A DNA stretch of 64,000 bases, taken from the NCBI GenBank assembly GCA_002698425.1, contig NZXU01000096.1, forward strand, positions 61,829 to 125,828, read 5' to 3'. Numbering within the stretch: the stretch's first letter is position 1; each line of letters starts with the position of its first letter. Positions 34,777 through 44,356 of the stretch are shown piece by piece. The position numbers and the translations under genes were made by a program. The notes under the pieces are model-generated. The model did not search any database. It saw only the letters and a list, made by a program, of their open reading frames with translations, and was not told where the DNA came from. Origin of the DNA: Ahrensia sp. (GTDB lineage Bacteria > Pseudomonadota > Alphaproteobacteria > Rhizobiales > Rhizobiaceae).

Positions 34777-35871
34777 CTACTGTTCCCGCGCGATCACCTC
34801 TTTGCCGATCCGGATCAGCGTATCGGCCCAGGCCTTCGGCGCGTCGAACGGCACGTTGTGCCCGGTATTCTGGATGATCGTCAGGCTTTTGTCGGGCGCC
34901 TTCAACTCGGCGGCATATTCCTCCACCAGCTCCACAGGCGTCTCATGGTCCTCCGCGCCGGAAACGAAATGGATCGGAATGTCGGAGACCGGATAATCCT
35001 CGAACAGGTTATAGCCTGCGAGCTGCGGCAGCACGGCCCGTTCCGACGCCTCGATGCTCTCCCGGTAGTTCTTCACCTCGGCTGCGGAATAGTACGGGCT
35101 CTGTCCGCTGGTCGCGTAGTCGAGATAGCCCTGCCAGCGCCCCTCGGTATGGAAATCGCCGCCGCCATACCGGTCCAGTAACCGGTTCTTCGCGTCGATA
35201 TCGCCGAGATCGGTCGGGTCGAACGGCTCGATCGAGGCGATGGTCTCCAGCGCTTCCCTGTCGTTGCGCGATTCGGCCTCCGCCCTGGCCCATTGGAACC
35301 CCGCCGTCTGGCTGCGTTGCCAGTCGACCAACTCGCTTGTCGCGATAAAGGCGCGGAACAGGCTGGAATTGCGCTCCAGCGCCATGAACCCCAGCGCGCT
35401 GCCCCAGGAAACGCCGGCGAGGAAAATCCTGTCCTGACGAAACCGCCGTGTCAGCAGATCCGCAAGTTCCAGCGTATCGTCGACATAAGCCTCGACATCG
35501 AGATCCTCACCTGACAGCGCGGACGAGTAGGACTTGCCGGCATTGCGCTGGTCCCAGTGGACGACGACGAAGTTTTCCTCGAGTTCGCGGCGCTGGAACA
35601 GATCGACCCAGGGCATCATCGTCTCGCCCGGCCCGCCATGCAGGACAAGCAGCACCGGCTTGGTCTCGTCGCGGCCGCGGATCAGGATCCACTGGCCGAC
35701 GCCGCCGAGATTGATCTTTTGCAGGGCAACGACCGAGCCCGGCACCGGATTGCCCTGCTCGTCGAGGATTTGCGGCAGCGTATCGTCCTGGGCAGCCGCC
35801 GGTCCTTTGCCGGCAAAGGATGCCGCGACCAGCAGGACCCCCGCTGCCAAGATCGAACCTGTTTTGCGCAT
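34777..35871 (-). CDS. Secreted alpha/beta hydrolase, proline iminopeptidase-like (S33)
   Basis: This 364-aa protein has a signal peptide (RKTGSILAAGVLLVAASFAG) and a hydrolase fold with LLVLHGGPGETMMPW (oxyanion HGGPG), VVHWDQRNAGKS, and nucleophile elbow AGVSWGSALG. Asp near VSGAEDHETP and His in NTGHNVPFDAP complete the triad. This matches peptidase family S33; the substrate is not predicted. It is transcribed apart from deoA, 107 bases downstream on the same strand. Confidence 0.88.
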   Translation of the reverse strand: MRKTGSILAAGVLLVAASFAGKGPAAAQDDTLPQILDEQGNPVPGSVVALQKINLGGVGQWILIRGRDETKPVLLVLHGGPGETMMPWVDLFQRRELEENFVVVHWDQRNAGKSYSSALSGEDLDVEAYVDDTLELADLLTRRFRQDRIFLAGVSWGSALGFMALERNSSLFRAFIATSELVDWQRSQTAGFQWARAEAESRNDREALETIASIEPFDPTDLGDIDAKNRLLDRYGGGDFHTEGRWQGYLDYATSGQSPYYSAAEVKNYRESIEASERAVLPQLAGYNLFEDYPVSDIPIHFVSGAEDHETPVELVEEYAAELKAPDKSLTIIQNTGHNVPFDAPKAWADTLIRIGKEVIAREQ

Positions 35872-35978
35872 GCTCCGCCCCTGGAAATAGCGCCTGCCGG
35901 CATTTCATTGTCTGATGCACGGCAGTCTAAAGCCGTCCCCGACGCGTTTCAACGCAGCGCCGAAGCGCTCCTGCAGGA

Positions 35979-37292
35979 TCAGCCGAGAATGCGCTCCGCG
36001 ATCGGTTCGGCGACATCCGGCGCATTCTCGGCGATCTCATAGGCCGCCAGCACCCGGTTGCGCGCCGTCTCGAGCGCTTTCTCGTCCTGTGCATGAATCG
36101 TCGCGATCGGGGCGCCCTTGTCGAGCTTCACGCCGATATCGACCAGCCCGGTGATGCCGACCGCGTGGTGGATCGCATCTTCCGGCCGCCGCCGCCCGCC
36201 GCCCAGCTCGACCACCGCGATGCCGATATCACGCGTCGAGATGCCGTGCACATAGCCGGCTTTCGGAGCCTCGACCACGGCGCGCAACGGCGCCTTCTCC
36301 AGATAATCATCGTGTCGCTCGACGAAATCCGCCGGCCCGCCGAGCACCTGCACCATCTTGCCGAAGACCTCCCCCGCGCGGCCGCTGTCGAGCGCCTCTC
36401 GGGAACGTTCCAGCGCAGTCGCCGGCGAATCGTCCAGTTCGGAGACGACCAGCATCTCGGCGGCAAGCGCCAGCGTGACCGATTCGAGGCGCGGATCGCG
36501 ATGCGCGCCGGTAAGGAATTCGACCGCGTTGCGCACTTCGACCGCATTGCCGGCGGCCGAAGCCAGCGGCTGGTTCATGTCGGTCATCAGCGCGGTCGTG
36601 CGGGTGCCCGCGCCATTGGCGACCTTGACCAGGGTCGTCGCCAGCGTGCGCGCCTTGTCATAGTCGGCCATGAAGGCGCCATTGCCGAACTTTACGTCGA
36701 GCACCAGCGACTGCAGCCCGGCGGCGAGTTTCTTCGACAGGATCGACGCGGTGATCAGCTGGATGCTCTCGACCGTCGCCGTCACGTCGCGCACGCCGTA
36801 GAAGCGCTTGTCGGCAGGCGCGAGATCGGCGGTCTGGCCGATGATCGCGCAGCCGGCTTCCTCCACGGCCTTGCGGAACAGCGCATTGTCCGGCTGCGTC
36901 GTGTAGCCGGGAATGGAATCCATCTTGTCGAGCGTGCCGCCCGTATGGCCGAGGCCGCGTCCGGAAATCATCGGAACAGCCAGCCCGCAGGCCGCCGCGA
37001 TCGGGGCGAGCATCAGCGAAACATTGTCGCCCACGCCGCCGGTCGAATGCTTGTCGCAGATCGGCCTGTCGATCCTCGACCAGTCGAGCACATCGCCGGA
37101 ATCGCGCATGGAAAGCGTCAGCGCTACGGTCTCGTCCGCCGACAGGCCGTTGAAGAACACGGCCATGGCGAAGGCCGAGATCTGCGCGTCCGTCACCGAG
37201 CCGTCGGTGATGCCGGCAACGAATTCGCCGATTGCCTCGGGCGAAAGGTCGCCGCCGTCGCGCTTGGCGCGAATGAATTCCTGGGCCAGCAT
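35979..37292 (-). CDS. deoA: Thymidine phosphorylase
   Basis: This 437-aa enzyme cleaves thymidine and deoxyuridine to base plus deoxyribose-1-phosphate. Evidence: N-terminal LAQEFIRAKRDGGDLS, phosphate loop CDKHSTGGVGDNVS, ISGRGLGHTGGTLDKMDSI, and VLDVKFGNGAFM. I start at ATG 37292, 17 bases after the ALDH stop. It is the last gene of the cdd-punA-deoC-ALDH-deoA operon. Confidence 0.95.
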   Translation of the reverse strand: MLAQEFIRAKRDGGDLSPEAIGEFVAGITDGSVTDAQISAFAMAVFFNGLSADETVALTLSMRDSGDVLDWSRIDRPICDKHSTGGVGDNVSLMLAPIAAACGLAVPMISGRGLGHTGGTLDKMDSIPGYTTQPDNALFRKAVEEAGCAIIGQTADLAPADKRFYGVRDVTATVESIQLITASILSKKLAAGLQSLVLDVKFGNGAFMADYDKARTLATTLVKVANGAGTRTTALMTDMNQPLASAAGNAVEVRNAVEFLTGAHRDPRLESVTLALAAEMLVVSELDDSPATALERSREALDSGRAGEVFGKMVQVLGGPADFVERHDDYLEKAPLRAVVEAPKAGYVHGISTRDIGIAVVELGGGRRRPEDAIHHAVGITGLVDIGVKLDKGAPIATIHAQDEKALETARNRVLAAYEIAENAPDVAEPIAERILG

Positions 37293-37309
37293 GGAAGATC
37301 CTCTCGCGG

Positions 37310-39706
37310 TCAAACGCCGAATGGCGTCCAGATCGTCTTGATACGGGTCGCCCGGAAGAGGAACTCCTCGCCTTCGCCCTGCTCGGTATCGTGCCAGTCG
37401 CGCGCCTTGCCGTTGTTCGCCCAGACGGGTTTGAGATTGCCGGCCGATTCGCGCTCCGCCATCTCGGTGCCCTTCGCGCCGCCGAAATACCAGAGCGCCG
37501 CGATATCGTCGTGCTTGGCCATCGTGTCGGCGAGCGTGTCCCGGTCGCCGGTGACGATGTTGACGACGCCGCCCGGAACGTCGGACGTGTCGAACACCTG
37601 GTAGAGATCGCAAGCGGCCAGCGGCTGCGTCGGCGAGGGAGTGACGACGACGCGATTGCCCATCGCGATCGCCGGCATCACCAGCGACACGAAACCTAAG
37701 AGCGGCGCCTCGTCGGGACAGGAGATGCCCATCACTTCCCACGGTTCGTTCAGCGCCAGCGACAGCATGCGCGAAGCGGGCGCGCGGACCGCGCCGTCAT
37801 ATTTGTCCGCCCAGGCCGCGTAGAACATGATCCGGGCGACAGAGGCTTCGACCTCGCGTTTCGCCGCATGCGAGGACGCGCCGGCTTCCGCCAGCCGCTC
37901 GGCGAATTCCCTGGCGCGAAGCTCCAGGTTTTCGGCGAGGAAATAGAGTACCTGCGCGCGCGCATGGCCGGTCATGCCGCTCCAGCCGGATGCCTTGTGC
38001 GCCGCCTCGACGGCGTTGCGGATATCCTTGCGGTTGCCGAGGCCGACTTCCGCGAGATGTTTCCCGCCTTTTCCCGTGACCGGGTAGTAATAGCCGGAAT
38101 CGGGCCGCGCCTGCTTGCCGCCGACATAGAGCTTCACCGTCCGGTCGAGGCCGCCGCCTTCGCCGCCCGGTGCTGGGGTCGGAGCCGGCAGGGCCTCGCT
38201 CTCGGGCAGCGCCTTCGCCTTCGTCTGCCAGGCCGGCGCCAGGTATTCCATCATGCCTTCGCGGCCGCCCTCGCGCCCGTAGCCGCTTTCCTTGTAGCCG
38301 CCGAAGCCGGCCGCCGCATCGAACAGGTTGGTCGAGTTGATCCACACAACGCCGGACTTCACCTTGCGGGCCGTATCGAAGGCCTCGTCGAGATTCTGCG
38401 ACCAGATCGAGGCCGCGAGCCCGTAGCGGGAATTGTTGGCGAGCTGCACCGCCTCGCCCGGCGTGCGGAAGGTCATCGAGGCGAGCACCGGCCCGAACAC
38501 CTCCTCCTGCGCCAGCGAAGAAGCCGGCGAGACATGGGTGAACAGCGTCGGAGGATAGAAGCAGCCCTCATTGGCGGTTGCGAATTTTCCGGCCCAGCTC
38601 GGCTGCCACATCTCTGCGCCCTCGGCGACGCCGGCCTGCACCTTGGCTGTGATCTGCTCCACCTGTACGGGTGCCACGACTGCGCCCATGTCCATGGCCT
38701 TGTCCAGCGGATCGCCGACGCGCAGCTTTTCCATCCGCGCCTTCAGCTTCTCGTGGAAGCGGTCGGCGATGCCCTCCTGCACCAGGGCGCGCGAACCGGC
38801 GCAGCAGACCTCGCCCTGGTTGAACCAGATCGCGTCGACCACGCCTTCGACGGCCGCATCGAGATCGGCGTTCTCGAAGACGATGAAGGGCGACTTGCCG
38901 CCGAGTTCCAGCGACAGCTTCTTGCCCGATCCGGCAGTCTGGCGGCGCAGGATGCGGCCGACCTCGGTCGAACCGGTGAAGGCGAGCTTGGCGATATCGG
39001 GATGGCCGGCGATCGCAGAGCCGGCTTCCGCGTCGCCATTGACGAGATTGAAAACACCGGCGGGAAGCCCCGCCTCGGCGCAGATCTCCGCGAACGCGAT
39101 GGCCGTCAGCGGCGTGTGTTCCGCCGATTTCAGCACCACCGTGCAGCCCGCGGCGAGCGCCGGCGCGACCTTCCAGGCCAGCATCAGCAGCGGGAAGTTC
39201 CACGGTATGATCTGCCCGCAGACGCCGGCGGCTTCGTAGCCCGGAAACGACCGGTCGCGCAGCTCCGCCCAGCCGGCGTGATGGTAGAAATGCCGCGCAA
39301 CCAGCGGGATGTCGATATCGCGCGTTTCGCGGATCGTCTTGCCGTTGTCGAGCGTTTCGAGCACGGCGAGGAAGCGCGCATGCTTCTGGACATGCCGCGC
39401 CAGCGCATAGAGATGCCGGGCGCGCTGGTTGCAGGTCAGCGCCTGCCATTTCTTCAGCGCCTTGCCGGCGGCGGCCACCGCCTCGTCGACGTCCTTCGCC
39501 GTGCCGAGCGCCACATCGGCGAGTTTTTCGCCGTCGGCGGGATTGGAAACCGCGAAGGTCGCGCCCTTTTCCGGCCTGGTGAAGGCGCCGCCGATGAAGT
39601 GGCCGAAACCGCCCTTCTGCGCAGTCAGCCAGGCGCGGACATCCTTCGAATCCTCCGGCGCCGGCCCGTATTCCATCGTGTCGAGAATGGTGCTGATGTC
39701 GTTCAT
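37310..39706 (-). CDS. Two-domain aldehyde dehydrogenase (ALDH16-like)
   Basis: This 798-aa protein fuses two aldehyde dehydrogenase domains. The first (about 30-500) is complete: IPWNFPLLMLAWK, FTGSTEVGR, LELGGKSPFIVF and the catalytic Cys in NQGEVCCAGSR. The second (about 530-790) keeps the fold (NEPWEVMGISCPDEAPL) but has LKPVWANNG where Glu and Cys would lie, so it is probably inactive and structural, as in ALDH16 proteins. Between deoC and deoA it likely oxidises acetaldehyde from deoxyribose-5-phosphate breakdown. Confidence 0.88.
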   Translation of the reverse strand: MNDISTILDTMEYGPAPEDSKDVRAWLTAQKGGFGHFIGGAFTRPEKGATFAVSNPADGEKLADVALGTAKDVDEAVAAAGKALKKWQALTCNQRARHLYALARHVQKHARFLAVLETLDNGKTIRETRDIDIPLVARHFYHHAGWAELRDRSFPGYEAAGVCGQIIPWNFPLLMLAWKVAPALAAGCTVVLKSAEHTPLTAIAFAEICAEAGLPAGVFNLVNGDAEAGSAIAGHPDIAKLAFTGSTEVGRILRRQTAGSGKKLSLELGGKSPFIVFENADLDAAVEGVVDAIWFNQGEVCCAGSRALVQEGIADRFHEKLKARMEKLRVGDPLDKAMDMGAVVAPVQVEQITAKVQAGVAEGAEMWQPSWAGKFATANEGCFYPPTLFTHVSPASSLAQEEVFGPVLASMTFRTPGEAVQLANNSRYGLAASIWSQNLDEAFDTARKVKSGVVWINSTNLFDAAAGFGGYKESGYGREGGREGMMEYLAPAWQTKAKALPESEALPAPTPAPGGEGGGLDRTVKLYVGGKQARPDSGYYYPVTGKGGKHLAEVGLGNRKDIRNAVEAAHKASGWSGMTGHARAQVLYFLAENLELRAREFAERLAEAGASSHAAKREVEASVARIMFYAAWADKYDGAVRAPASRMLSLALNEPWEVMGISCPDEAPLLGFVSLVMPAIAMGNRVVVTPSPTQPLAACDLYQVFDTSDVPGGVVNIVTGDRDTLADTMAKHDDIAALWYFGGAKGTEMAERESAGNLKPVWANNGKARDWHDTEQGEGEEFLFRATRIKTIWTPFGV

Positions 39707-39714
39707 TGCGGTCC

Positions 39715-40740
39715 TCAGGCGATGCCGTGCCGGTCGGCCGACGAGTATCGGCCGGTAACGTGATGCTCGATCTGCCGCTCGATATCGCCGAGCAGCGAGC
39801 TTGCGCCGAAGCGGAAGAGGTCGGGCTTGAGCCAGGGATTGCCCAGCTCCTCCTTCATCAGGATCAGCCAGGCGATGGCATCCTTGGCGGTGCGGATGCC
39901 GCCGGCCGGCTTGAAGCCGCAGACATTGCCGGTCGCTTCCAGGAAGTCGCGCACCGAGCGCACCATGACGAGGCTGACGGGCAGCGTCGCGTTGACCGCT
40001 TCCATGCCGGTCGATGTCTTGACGAAATCCGCGCCCGCCATCATCGCCACCATCGAGGCCTTGTAGACATTGGACAGCGTCTTCAGTTCGCCGGTCGCGA
40101 GGATCGCCTTCATATGCGCCTCGCCGCAGGCCTCGCGCATCTCGCGCACTTCCTCGTAGAGCGCCGTCCAGTTCCCGGTCAGCACATGCCGGCGCGAAAT
40201 CACGATGTCGATCTCGTCCGCGCCCTGGTCGACCGCATAGCGGATTTCCGCGAGCCGATCGCGCATCGGCGTCAGACCCGCCGGAAAGCCTGTCGCCACG
40301 GATGCGACGGGAATCCCGGATCCCTCCAGCGCCTTGACCGCCGGCGCCACCATTTCCGGGTAGACGCAGACGGCGCCCGTCGTCAGCCGGCGGCCTTCCA
40401 GCCCCAGCGCCTTGACGAGATCGGCGCGCAGCGGGTTGCGCGCCTTGGCGCAGAGCCGTTCGACGCGGCCGGGCGTGTCATCGCCGGCAAGCGTCGTCAG
40501 GTCGATGCATTCGATGGCGCGCACCAGCCAGGCCGCCTGCCATGCCTTCTTGACGGTGCGCCGCGTCGTCAGCGTCGAGACCCGCCTCTCGGTCGCCGAC
40601 AGATTGACCGACATGGCCTCGAACAGGTCCGGCCGGAACGGCGTTCCCTCGTTGCGCTTGTGTGTGGCGGCAAGCGAGATCAACTGCGATCCCGTTGCCG
40701 GTTTCGCGCCGGTCTCGACCGCCGCTTGCTTGCCGCTCAT
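39715..40740 (-). CDS. deoC: Deoxyribose-phosphate aldolase
   Basis: This 341-aa class I aldolase splits deoxyribose-5-phosphate into acetaldehyde and glyceraldehyde-3-phosphate. The central block has CIDLTTLAGDDT, AVCVYPEMV, VASVATGFPAGL, DEIDIVISR, MKAILATGEL, FVKTSTGM (Schiff-base Lys) and GFKPAGGIRTA. It is longer than E. coli DeoC because of an N-terminal extension. ATG 40740 overlaps the punA stop by four bases and its stop is 8 bases before the ALDH start. Confidence 0.95.
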   Translation of the reverse strand: MSGKQAAVETGAKPATGSQLISLAATHKRNEGTPFRPDLFEAMSVNLSATERRVSTLTTRRTVKKAWQAAWLVRAIECIDLTTLAGDDTPGRVERLCAKARNPLRADLVKALGLEGRRLTTGAVCVYPEMVAPAVKALEGSGIPVASVATGFPAGLTPMRDRLAEIRYAVDQGADEIDIVISRRHVLTGNWTALYEEVREMREACGEAHMKAILATGELKTLSNVYKASMVAMMAGADFVKTSTGMEAVNATLPVSLVMVRSVRDFLEATGNVCGFKPAGGIRTAKDAIAWLILMKEELGNPWLKPDLFRFGASSLLGDIERQIEHHVTGRYSSADRHGIA

Positions 40741-41534
40741 GACATCTCTCCGATGGCGCGCGTCAGGATCGTCTGCAGCTTCTTGCCGCCGATCGGCGCC
40801 ATGTCCTTGGTTTCGGTATGCGACAGTTCCCCGCCGGTCATGCCTGCCGCGAAATTGGTGATCACCGAACAGGCGGCGCAGGACAGGCCGAGGAAACGGC
40901 CGAGGATCACCTCCGGCACGGTCGACATGCCGACGGCGTCCGCGCCCATGGTCCGCGCCATGCGGATTTCCGCCGGCGTTTCGAAGGACGGCCCGGAAAA
41001 CCACATATAGACGCCGTGGCCGATCGCGATGTCCTCGTCTTTCGCCGCCTTTTCGATCCGGGCGCGCAGATCCGCGTCATAGGCGTTGGTCAGGCCGACG
41101 AAGCGTCCGTCCGTCTCCTCGCCGATCAGCGGGTTGGTGCCGGAGAGATTGATGTGATCCTCGATCAGCATCACCGAGCCCGGCGGCAATTCCTCGCGCA
41201 GCGATCCGGCCGCATTGGTCAGGATCAGCTTCTCGATGCCGAGACCCTTCAGCACTTCGAGCACCGGCCGCATCGCCGCGGCGTCGCCCTTCTCGTAATA
41301 ATGGACCCGCCCGGACAAGAGCAGCACGGGCGTGCCGCCAAGCGTTCCGGCGACGACCTCGCCGGCATGGCCGCTGACGCCGCTTTCGGGAAATCCGGCA
41401 AGTTCGGAATAGGGCACATGGACGGCGTCTTCGACGGCCTCGACCAGCCCGCCGAGGCCGGACCCCAGCACCAGCGCAACCCGCGGCGCGAGGCCGTTCA
41501 ACGCCTCGATGATGATGTCGCTCGCCGTCTTCAT
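40737..41534 (-). CDS. punA: Purine nucleoside phosphorylase (PunA/PNP family)
   Basis: This 265-aa trimeric-type enzyme phosphorolyses inosine and guanosine, including deoxy forms. Motifs: VALVLGSGLGGLVEAVED, phosphate-binding GRVHYYEK, LTNAAGSL, GVYMWFSGPSFETPAEIR, GMSTVPEVI and SVITNFAAGM. The ATG 41534 and TGA overlap with cdd and deoC respectively in ATGA junctions, so the three genes are tightly coupled. Confidence 0.95.
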   Translation of the reverse strand: MKTASDIIIEALNGLAPRVALVLGSGLGGLVEAVEDAVHVPYSELAGFPESGVSGHAGEVVAGTLGGTPVLLLSGRVHYYEKGDAAAMRPVLEVLKGLGIEKLILTNAAGSLREELPPGSVMLIEDHINLSGTNPLIGEETDGRFVGLTNAYDADLRARIEKAAKDEDIAIGHGVYMWFSGPSFETPAEIRMARTMGADAVGMSTVPEVILGRFLGLSCAACSVITNFAAGMTGGELSHTETKDMAPIGGKKLQTILTRAIGEMS

Positions 41535-41929
41535 TTCGTCAGGATCTCCGTCTTGAAGCCGAGCGGCAGTATCTCCGCCATGGTCATCGTCTTGGTAATG
41601 CCTTTCTGGTCGGTCAGGTGCAGGCGGGCGTCGGCCGGCGCGAACTCGGCCAGCCTCTGGCGGCAGCCGCCGCAGGGCGTGCATTCGTCGAGGCGCTCCG
41701 CCGTGACGCAGATATCGGTGATCCGGCCGCCGCCGCCCATGACGTAGTGGGCAAGCGCGCTGGTTTCGGCGCACCAGCCTTCCGGAAAGGCGACCACTTC
41801 CATGTTGGCCCCGGCAAAAACCTGCCCGTCCTCGGTCAGGATCGCCGCCCCGACCGGAAATTTCGAATAGGGCGAATGCGATTTCGCCATGGCCTCGCGC
41901 GCGGCCGAAAAGAGTTCGTCCAGTGTCAT
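41531..41929 (-). CDS. cdd: Cytidine deaminase
   Basis: This 132-aa homotetrameric-type deaminase turns cytidine or deoxycytidine into uridine forms. Zinc ligands are in GWCAETSAL (Cys, catalytic Glu) and ECTPCGGCRQRLAEF (two Cys). The N-terminal SPYSKFPVGAAIL is typical. I start at ATG 41929 (MTLDELF); the extension to 41971 is not conserved. It is first in the minus-strand nucleoside operon. Confidence 0.95.
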   Translation of the reverse strand: MTLDELFSAAREAMAKSHSPYSKFPVGAAILTEDGQVFAGANMEVVAFPEGWCAETSALAHYVMGGGGRITDICVTAERLDECTPCGGCRQRLAEFAPADARLHLTDQKGITKTMTMAEILPLGFKTEILTK

Positions 41930-42148
41930 CCCGTCATGTCCCGGCGTTGTCCGGCCGCCGCTGCCGGCCATGACGCGGGCTGCCCCGCATCCGGCTTTCT
42001 TGCATTGCCGGCGAACCTAGCACGGCTTTGCGCCGATTCCAGCCGCGAAATGCGGCACGTTCTCGCACCCGGCCTTTTATGGAATTCTTGTATCTTTTCG
42101 AGACGGGCCTTGAGCGATAACATGGCCGCCGATCGCAGGGAGACGCGC

Positions 42149-42361
42149 ATGGCGAAAAGCGACGCCGACCGCCTGGACGAACTGGAAATCCTCGCCGCCC
42201 ACCAGGTGCGCGTCATTGAGGATTTGAACGAGACCATCATCCGCCAGGGCAAGGATATCGACCGTCTCGAGCGGCTGGTCGAAGCACTCGTCGAGCGGTT
42301 CAGGACGATCGAGGACCACGTGCAATCCGATACTCCCGTAACCAAGCCGCCGCACTGGTAA
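42149..42361 (+). CDS. slyX: SlyX family protein
   Basis: This 70-aa protein is almost entirely a coiled coil (DRLDELEILAAHQVRVIEDL, in two parts) and ends in PPHW, the SlyX tail (usually PPHY). SlyX function is unknown. ATG 42149 is preceded by GGGAG, which decides it over the in-frame ATG at 42122. It is followed after 18-30 bases by an SLC13-type permease. Confidence 0.88.
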   Translation: MAKSDADRLDELEILAAHQVRVIEDLNETIIRQGKDIDRLERLVEALVERFRTIEDHVQSDTPVTKPPHW

Positions 42362-42379
42362 GCCGAGGCACCGGAAGAC

Positions 42380-44170
42380 TTGCTTGATCTGATGGATTAC
42401 GGGACGTTCGCGCCCGCATTCGTTGCGCTGGTCATCGTCGCGATGCTGATCGCTTTCGTCAGCGAGTGGCGGCCGCCGGAAATCACCGCCGGACTGGCCG
42501 TCTCGGCGTTGCTGGTGACCGGCATCCTCGACATGTCGGACGTGCTCGGCGTGTTGTCGTCCAGCGCGCCGGCGACGATCGGCGCGATGTTCGTCCTGTC
42601 GGCGGCGCTGATCCGCACCGGCGCGGTCGAGCGCTTCGCCGGCATTGTCACGGCGCGCGCCCGGACCTCGCCCATGGTCGCCTATGTGGCGTTCCTGGTC
42701 GCCGTGGCCGTGGCTTCGGCCTTCATGAACAACACGCCGCTCGTCATGCTGATGATACCGGTCGCCACGTCCATGGCGCGCGAGATGGGCGAGTCGCCCT
42801 CGCGGATCCTGATCCCGCTCTCCTATGCGGCGATCCTCGGCGGCACCTGCACGCTGATCGGCACCTCGACCAACCTGCTGGTCGACGGCGTCGCCCGCGA
42901 TCTCGGTCTTCAGCCGTTCCATATTTTCGAGATCGCGCCGGTCGGCATCGTCATCACGTTGCTGGGCATCGGTGCGATGATGCTCGGCCGCCGGCTGCTG
43001 CCGGATCGCGAGACCGTCTCAAGCGTCACGACCGCGTCGTCGGATCGCAAATTCATCGTGCAGGCGGTCATCGACGAGGATTCGCCCCATGTCGGCACGC
43101 TGGTGCGCGCCATCAGCGCCTTCAACAGGCCGGACCGCCGCCTGGTCGACGTCATCCGCGCCAATGTCTCGCTGCGCCGCGAACTCGACGAGACCATGCT
43201 GGAACCCGGCGACATCGTCGTGCTGCGCACCCCGGTCGCCGAAATCCTGTCGATGAAGGAAGAGGGCGGCGTCACGCTCGGCGCGGCGAACCGCATTCAC
43301 CAGACCGCGGCGCGGTCTTCCGAAGTGGTCGAGATCCTGATCGGCCCCGGCGCCCGGGTGCTCGGACGGACACTGCGGCATCTGCGTCTGTGGCGGCGCT
43401 ATGGCGTCTACCCGATGGCCCTGCATCGCGGTGGCATGAACATGGCCGACAGTTTTGAGACGACGCCACTCACCGTCGGCGACACGCTTCTGGTGGAGGG
43501 TGCGCCCGAAGAACTCGCCCGTTTCGCCGAGGACAACAACCTCGTCAATGTCGCCCAGCCGAGCGTGCGCGGATTTCGCCGCAACAAGGCGCCGATCGCG
43601 CTCGCCATCACCGGCGGGGTCGTTGTCGGCGCCGCGCTCGGCCTGATGCCGATCGCGTCCCTGGCGCTGATCGGCGCGGTTCTGGTGCTGACATTGCGCT
43701 GCGTCGAGGTCGATGAAGCCGTGCAGTCGGTCGATTGGCGCATCCTGGGGCTGATCTTCGCGATGTTGTCGATCGGGGTCGCCATGGACAAGACCGGGCT
43801 GGTGACGATCATGGTCGATGCCGTGGCGCCGTGGCTTTCGGGGTTGCCGCCGCTCGTCGCGCTCGCCGCGATCTATGTGCTGGCGACCGTGTTGACCGAA
43901 ATCGTCACCAACAATGCCGTCGCCGTCATCGTGACGCCGGTCGCCGCCGGTCTCGCCGTGACCCTTGGTCTCGATCCGCGCCCCTTCGTGATCGCCGTGA
44001 TGATCGCCGCCTCGGCGAGTTTCATGACGCCGATCGGCTATCAGACCAACACGCTCGTCTATAACGCCGGCGGATACCGCTTCGTCGATTTCCTGCGGCT
44101 CGGCTTCCTCATGGACCTGACGACATTTGTCGCGGCCATGGTGGTGATCCCGCTCGTCTGGCCGTTGTGA
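42380..44170 (+). CDS. SLC13/DASS-family permease with TrkA-C domains
   Basis: This 596-aa inner-membrane carrier has two blocks of membrane helices (about 5-195 and 400-596) around two soluble RCK_C/TrkA-C domains (about 210-290 and 300-385), the layout of bacterial SLC13-type sulfate, phosphate or dicarboxylate permeases. The motifs FMNNTPLVMLMIPV and EIVTNNAVAVIVTPVA are the paired SNT-like substrate and Na+ loops. The start is TTG 42380 close to GGAAG, or ATG 42392. The substrate is unknown. Confidence 0.9.
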   Translation: MLDLMDYGTFAPAFVALVIVAMLIAFVSEWRPPEITAGLAVSALLVTGILDMSDVLGVLSSSAPATIGAMFVLSAALIRTGAVERFAGIVTARARTSPMVAYVAFLVAVAVASAFMNNTPLVMLMIPVATSMAREMGESPSRILIPLSYAAILGGTCTLIGTSTNLLVDGVARDLGLQPFHIFEIAPVGIVITLLGIGAMMLGRRLLPDRETVSSVTTASSDRKFIVQAVIDEDSPHVGTLVRAISAFNRPDRRLVDVIRANVSLRRELDETMLEPGDIVVLRTPVAEILSMKEEGGVTLGAANRIHQTAARSSEVVEILIGPGARVLGRTLRHLRLWRRYGVYPMALHRGGMNMADSFETTPLTVGDTLLVEGAPEELARFAEDNNLVNVAQPSVRGFRRNKAPIALAITGGVVVGAALGLMPIASLALIGAVLVLTLRCVEVDEAVQSVDWRILGLIFAMLSIGVAMDKTGLVTIMVDAVAPWLSGLPPLVALAAIYVLATVLTEIVTNNAVAVIVTPVAAGLAVTLGLDPRPFVIAVMIAASASFMTPIGYQTNTLVYNAGGYRFVDFLRLGFLMDLTTFVAAMVVIPLVWPL

Positions 44171-44356
44171 TTCTAAGGGCGGGGCGCCTTCGGACCTGGT
44201 ACTTTCAATAGTAATATATCGCCCTTCTGAATTGTGTTTCTTTCATTCATAAAATGCGTATCTTATATGTATTATTAAGATTCGGGCGTGTTTTAAAGCT
44301 TCCGGACCGGGGGTGACGAGGCGTTATTGCGCCATCGAAGCCGGGGGATAGTGATA

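Noticed and set aside
44175..44226. AAGGGCG / CGCCCTT pair as a terminator for the SLC13 gene
   Set aside because: The arms are only 7 bp and about 40 bases apart with no T tract; chance is likely.
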